From the NCBI RefSeq assembly GCF_005217615.1, contig NZ_SZNK01000001.1, positions 3,374,501 through 3,438,500 of the forward strand: DNA of 64,000 bases. The letters are read 5' to 3'. The stretch comes from Brevibacillus antibioticus. Lineage in GTDB: Bacteria; Bacillota; Bacilli; Brevibacillales; Brevibacillaceae. A program made the translations under genes and the position numbers. The notes below the pieces were generated by a model, which was not told the origin of the DNA, did not search any database, and was given only the letters and a program-made list of their open reading frames with translations. Below, one piece after another: positions 63,403 through 64,000 of the stretch (within the stretch, counting starts at the first letter, position 1; the number at the start of each line of letters is the position of its first letter).

Positions 63403-64000
63403 ATGACCTACACAAATAACAATATGATGCAATCCCAGCAACAACCGCAATTTTTTGGAGCAGTAGGCCCTGCAGGTTCGATGTTCCAACCAGGCTTCGC
63501 CGGAACCAACGTACAAGAAGTACAATATTGGAACCAAGGCGGCCATGCACAATCGCTCGGAACTCCTTCATTAGGGATGTCTTCCGGTGGGGCGCAAGCG
63601 ATTTTTTCCCCAGGTTTTGCCAATACGAATGTCCAAGAAGTGAGACAGCTAAATAACACTGGCTATCCACAACAACAACAGCAACAGCATTTCGGCTATG
63701 CACAAGGCCAGCAAGCTGGCTACATACAAGCACAGCCTTCTTATCAGCAATCGGTTGGACAAGGCTCTATTTTCTCTCCGGGCTTTGCCGGCACGAATGT
63801 TCAAGAGGTTCAAGCCCGCAATCATAGCGGCTACGGAGGACAACCTGGCTATACGAATCAAGCAGCGTATCCGCCAGCGATGACTGGCAGTATTTTTTCG
63901 CCTGGCTTTGCCAATACCAATGTCCAGGAAGTTCGCCAGTTGAATAACACTGGCTATGGCATGCATGCGCAGCAAGGTCAGCTGCAACAATCTCAGCTGC
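63403..64000 (+). CDS. Gln/Gly-rich repeat protein, candidate spore surface protein (partial at right edge)
   Basis: An open frame of at least 199 codons with no stop before the window ends. After a Q-rich start (MTYTNNNMMQSQQQPQFFGA) it holds four copies of a unit centred on (I/M)F(S/Q)PGFA(G/N)TNVQEV, beginning near residues 27, 66, 115 and 159. Most copies are followed by N..GY; spacers are rich in Gln, Gly, Tyr and Ser. There is no signal peptide, Cys or enzyme domain. Such low-complexity, Tyr/Gln-rich repeats are common in spore coat and exosporium proteins, which fits its place after a sigma-K cluster; this is inference. GGAGGTGGTCTTAACC precedes the ATG. Confidence 0.75.
   Translation, partial: MTYTNNNMMQSQQQPQFFGAVGPAGSMFQPGFAGTNVQEVQYWNQGGHAQSLGTPSLGMSSGGAQAIFSPGFANTNVQEVRQLNNTGYPQQQQQQHFGYAQGQQAGYIQAQPSYQQSVGQGSIFSPGFAGTNVQEVQARNHSGYGGQPGYTNQAAYPPAMTGSIFSPGFANTNVQEVRQLNNTGYGMHAQQGQLQQSQL

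Overview
The window looks like a chromosomal segment of a spore-forming, Gram-positive Bacillales member, most likely Paenibacillaceae and probably Brevibacillus. This rests on several observations. Shine-Dalgarno sites are strong (GGAGG type) and TTG/GTG starts are common. Base composition is moderate except at the left end. The backbone order matches the B. subtilis blocks dnaI-dnaB-nrdR-gapB, coaE-mutM-polA, phoPR-mdh-icd-citZ-ytvI-fxsA, pyk-pfkA-accA-accD, malic enzyme-dnaE-ytpI-ytoI and yheB-yheC/D. The only ribonucleotide reductase seen is the B12-dependent class II enzyme. The species assignment is an inference; no database search was possible.

Layout. (1) Positions 1-3457 form an AT-rich accessory tract. 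It holds the 3' end of jetC plus jetD of a Wadjet anti-plasmid system, about 0.7 kb without recognisable genes, and an orphan membrane protein. It abuts the 3' end of a tRNA-Ala(GGC) gene, the usual integration geometry of an island. (2) Positions 3650-23800 start with a secreted protein of ten Ig-like repeats. A replication, repair and metabolism core follows: ydcF-like, dnaI, dnaB, nrdR, an HD-GYP protein, gapB, a lytic transglycosylase, coaE, mutM and polA. Next come two cell-wall hydrolases, a DMT exporter with a small membrane protein, and an efflux operon (marR, two HlyD adaptors, a DHA2 pump). (3) Positions 24358-37654 contain three copies of a large, highly structured intergenic repeat. 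They lie among vanW, a PRK06851-type NTPase, phoU-phoR-phoP, mdh-icd-citZ, ytvI, fxsA and a thioesterase. (4) Positions 37721-51169 carry nrdJ (with a promoter covered by a well-spaced NrdR box pair), pyk, pfkA, accA, accD, a GntR regulator, malic enzyme and dnaE. (5) Positions 51339-57709 carry ytpI, an ArsR regulator, a divergent araC/MFS pair, ytoI and yheB. (6) Positions 57740-64000 carry four consecutive YheC/YheD-type ATP-grasp genes behind a consensus sigma-K promoter. A structured intergenic segment follows, then a Gln/Gly-rich protein built on a repeated FSPGFA(G/N)TNVQEV unit that runs off the window.

How the genes work together. The central block couples glycolysis and gluconeogenesis (pfkA, pyk, gapB), the TCA branch (citZ, icd, mdh), malate/pyruvate exchange (malic enzyme) and entry into fatty-acid synthesis (accDA). 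DNA replication and repair genes (dnaI, dnaB, dnaE, polA, mutM) and dNTP supply (nrdJ, nrdR) are interspersed with it. The most promising under-described system is the last one: four paralogous, apparently intact ATP-grasp ligases with late mother-cell (sigma-K) expression, next to a repetitive candidate spore-surface protein. They could be a ligase family that modifies a repeat substrate. The second is the family of roughly 0.4-0.5 kb structured repeats, whose stem arms change sequence together between copies.
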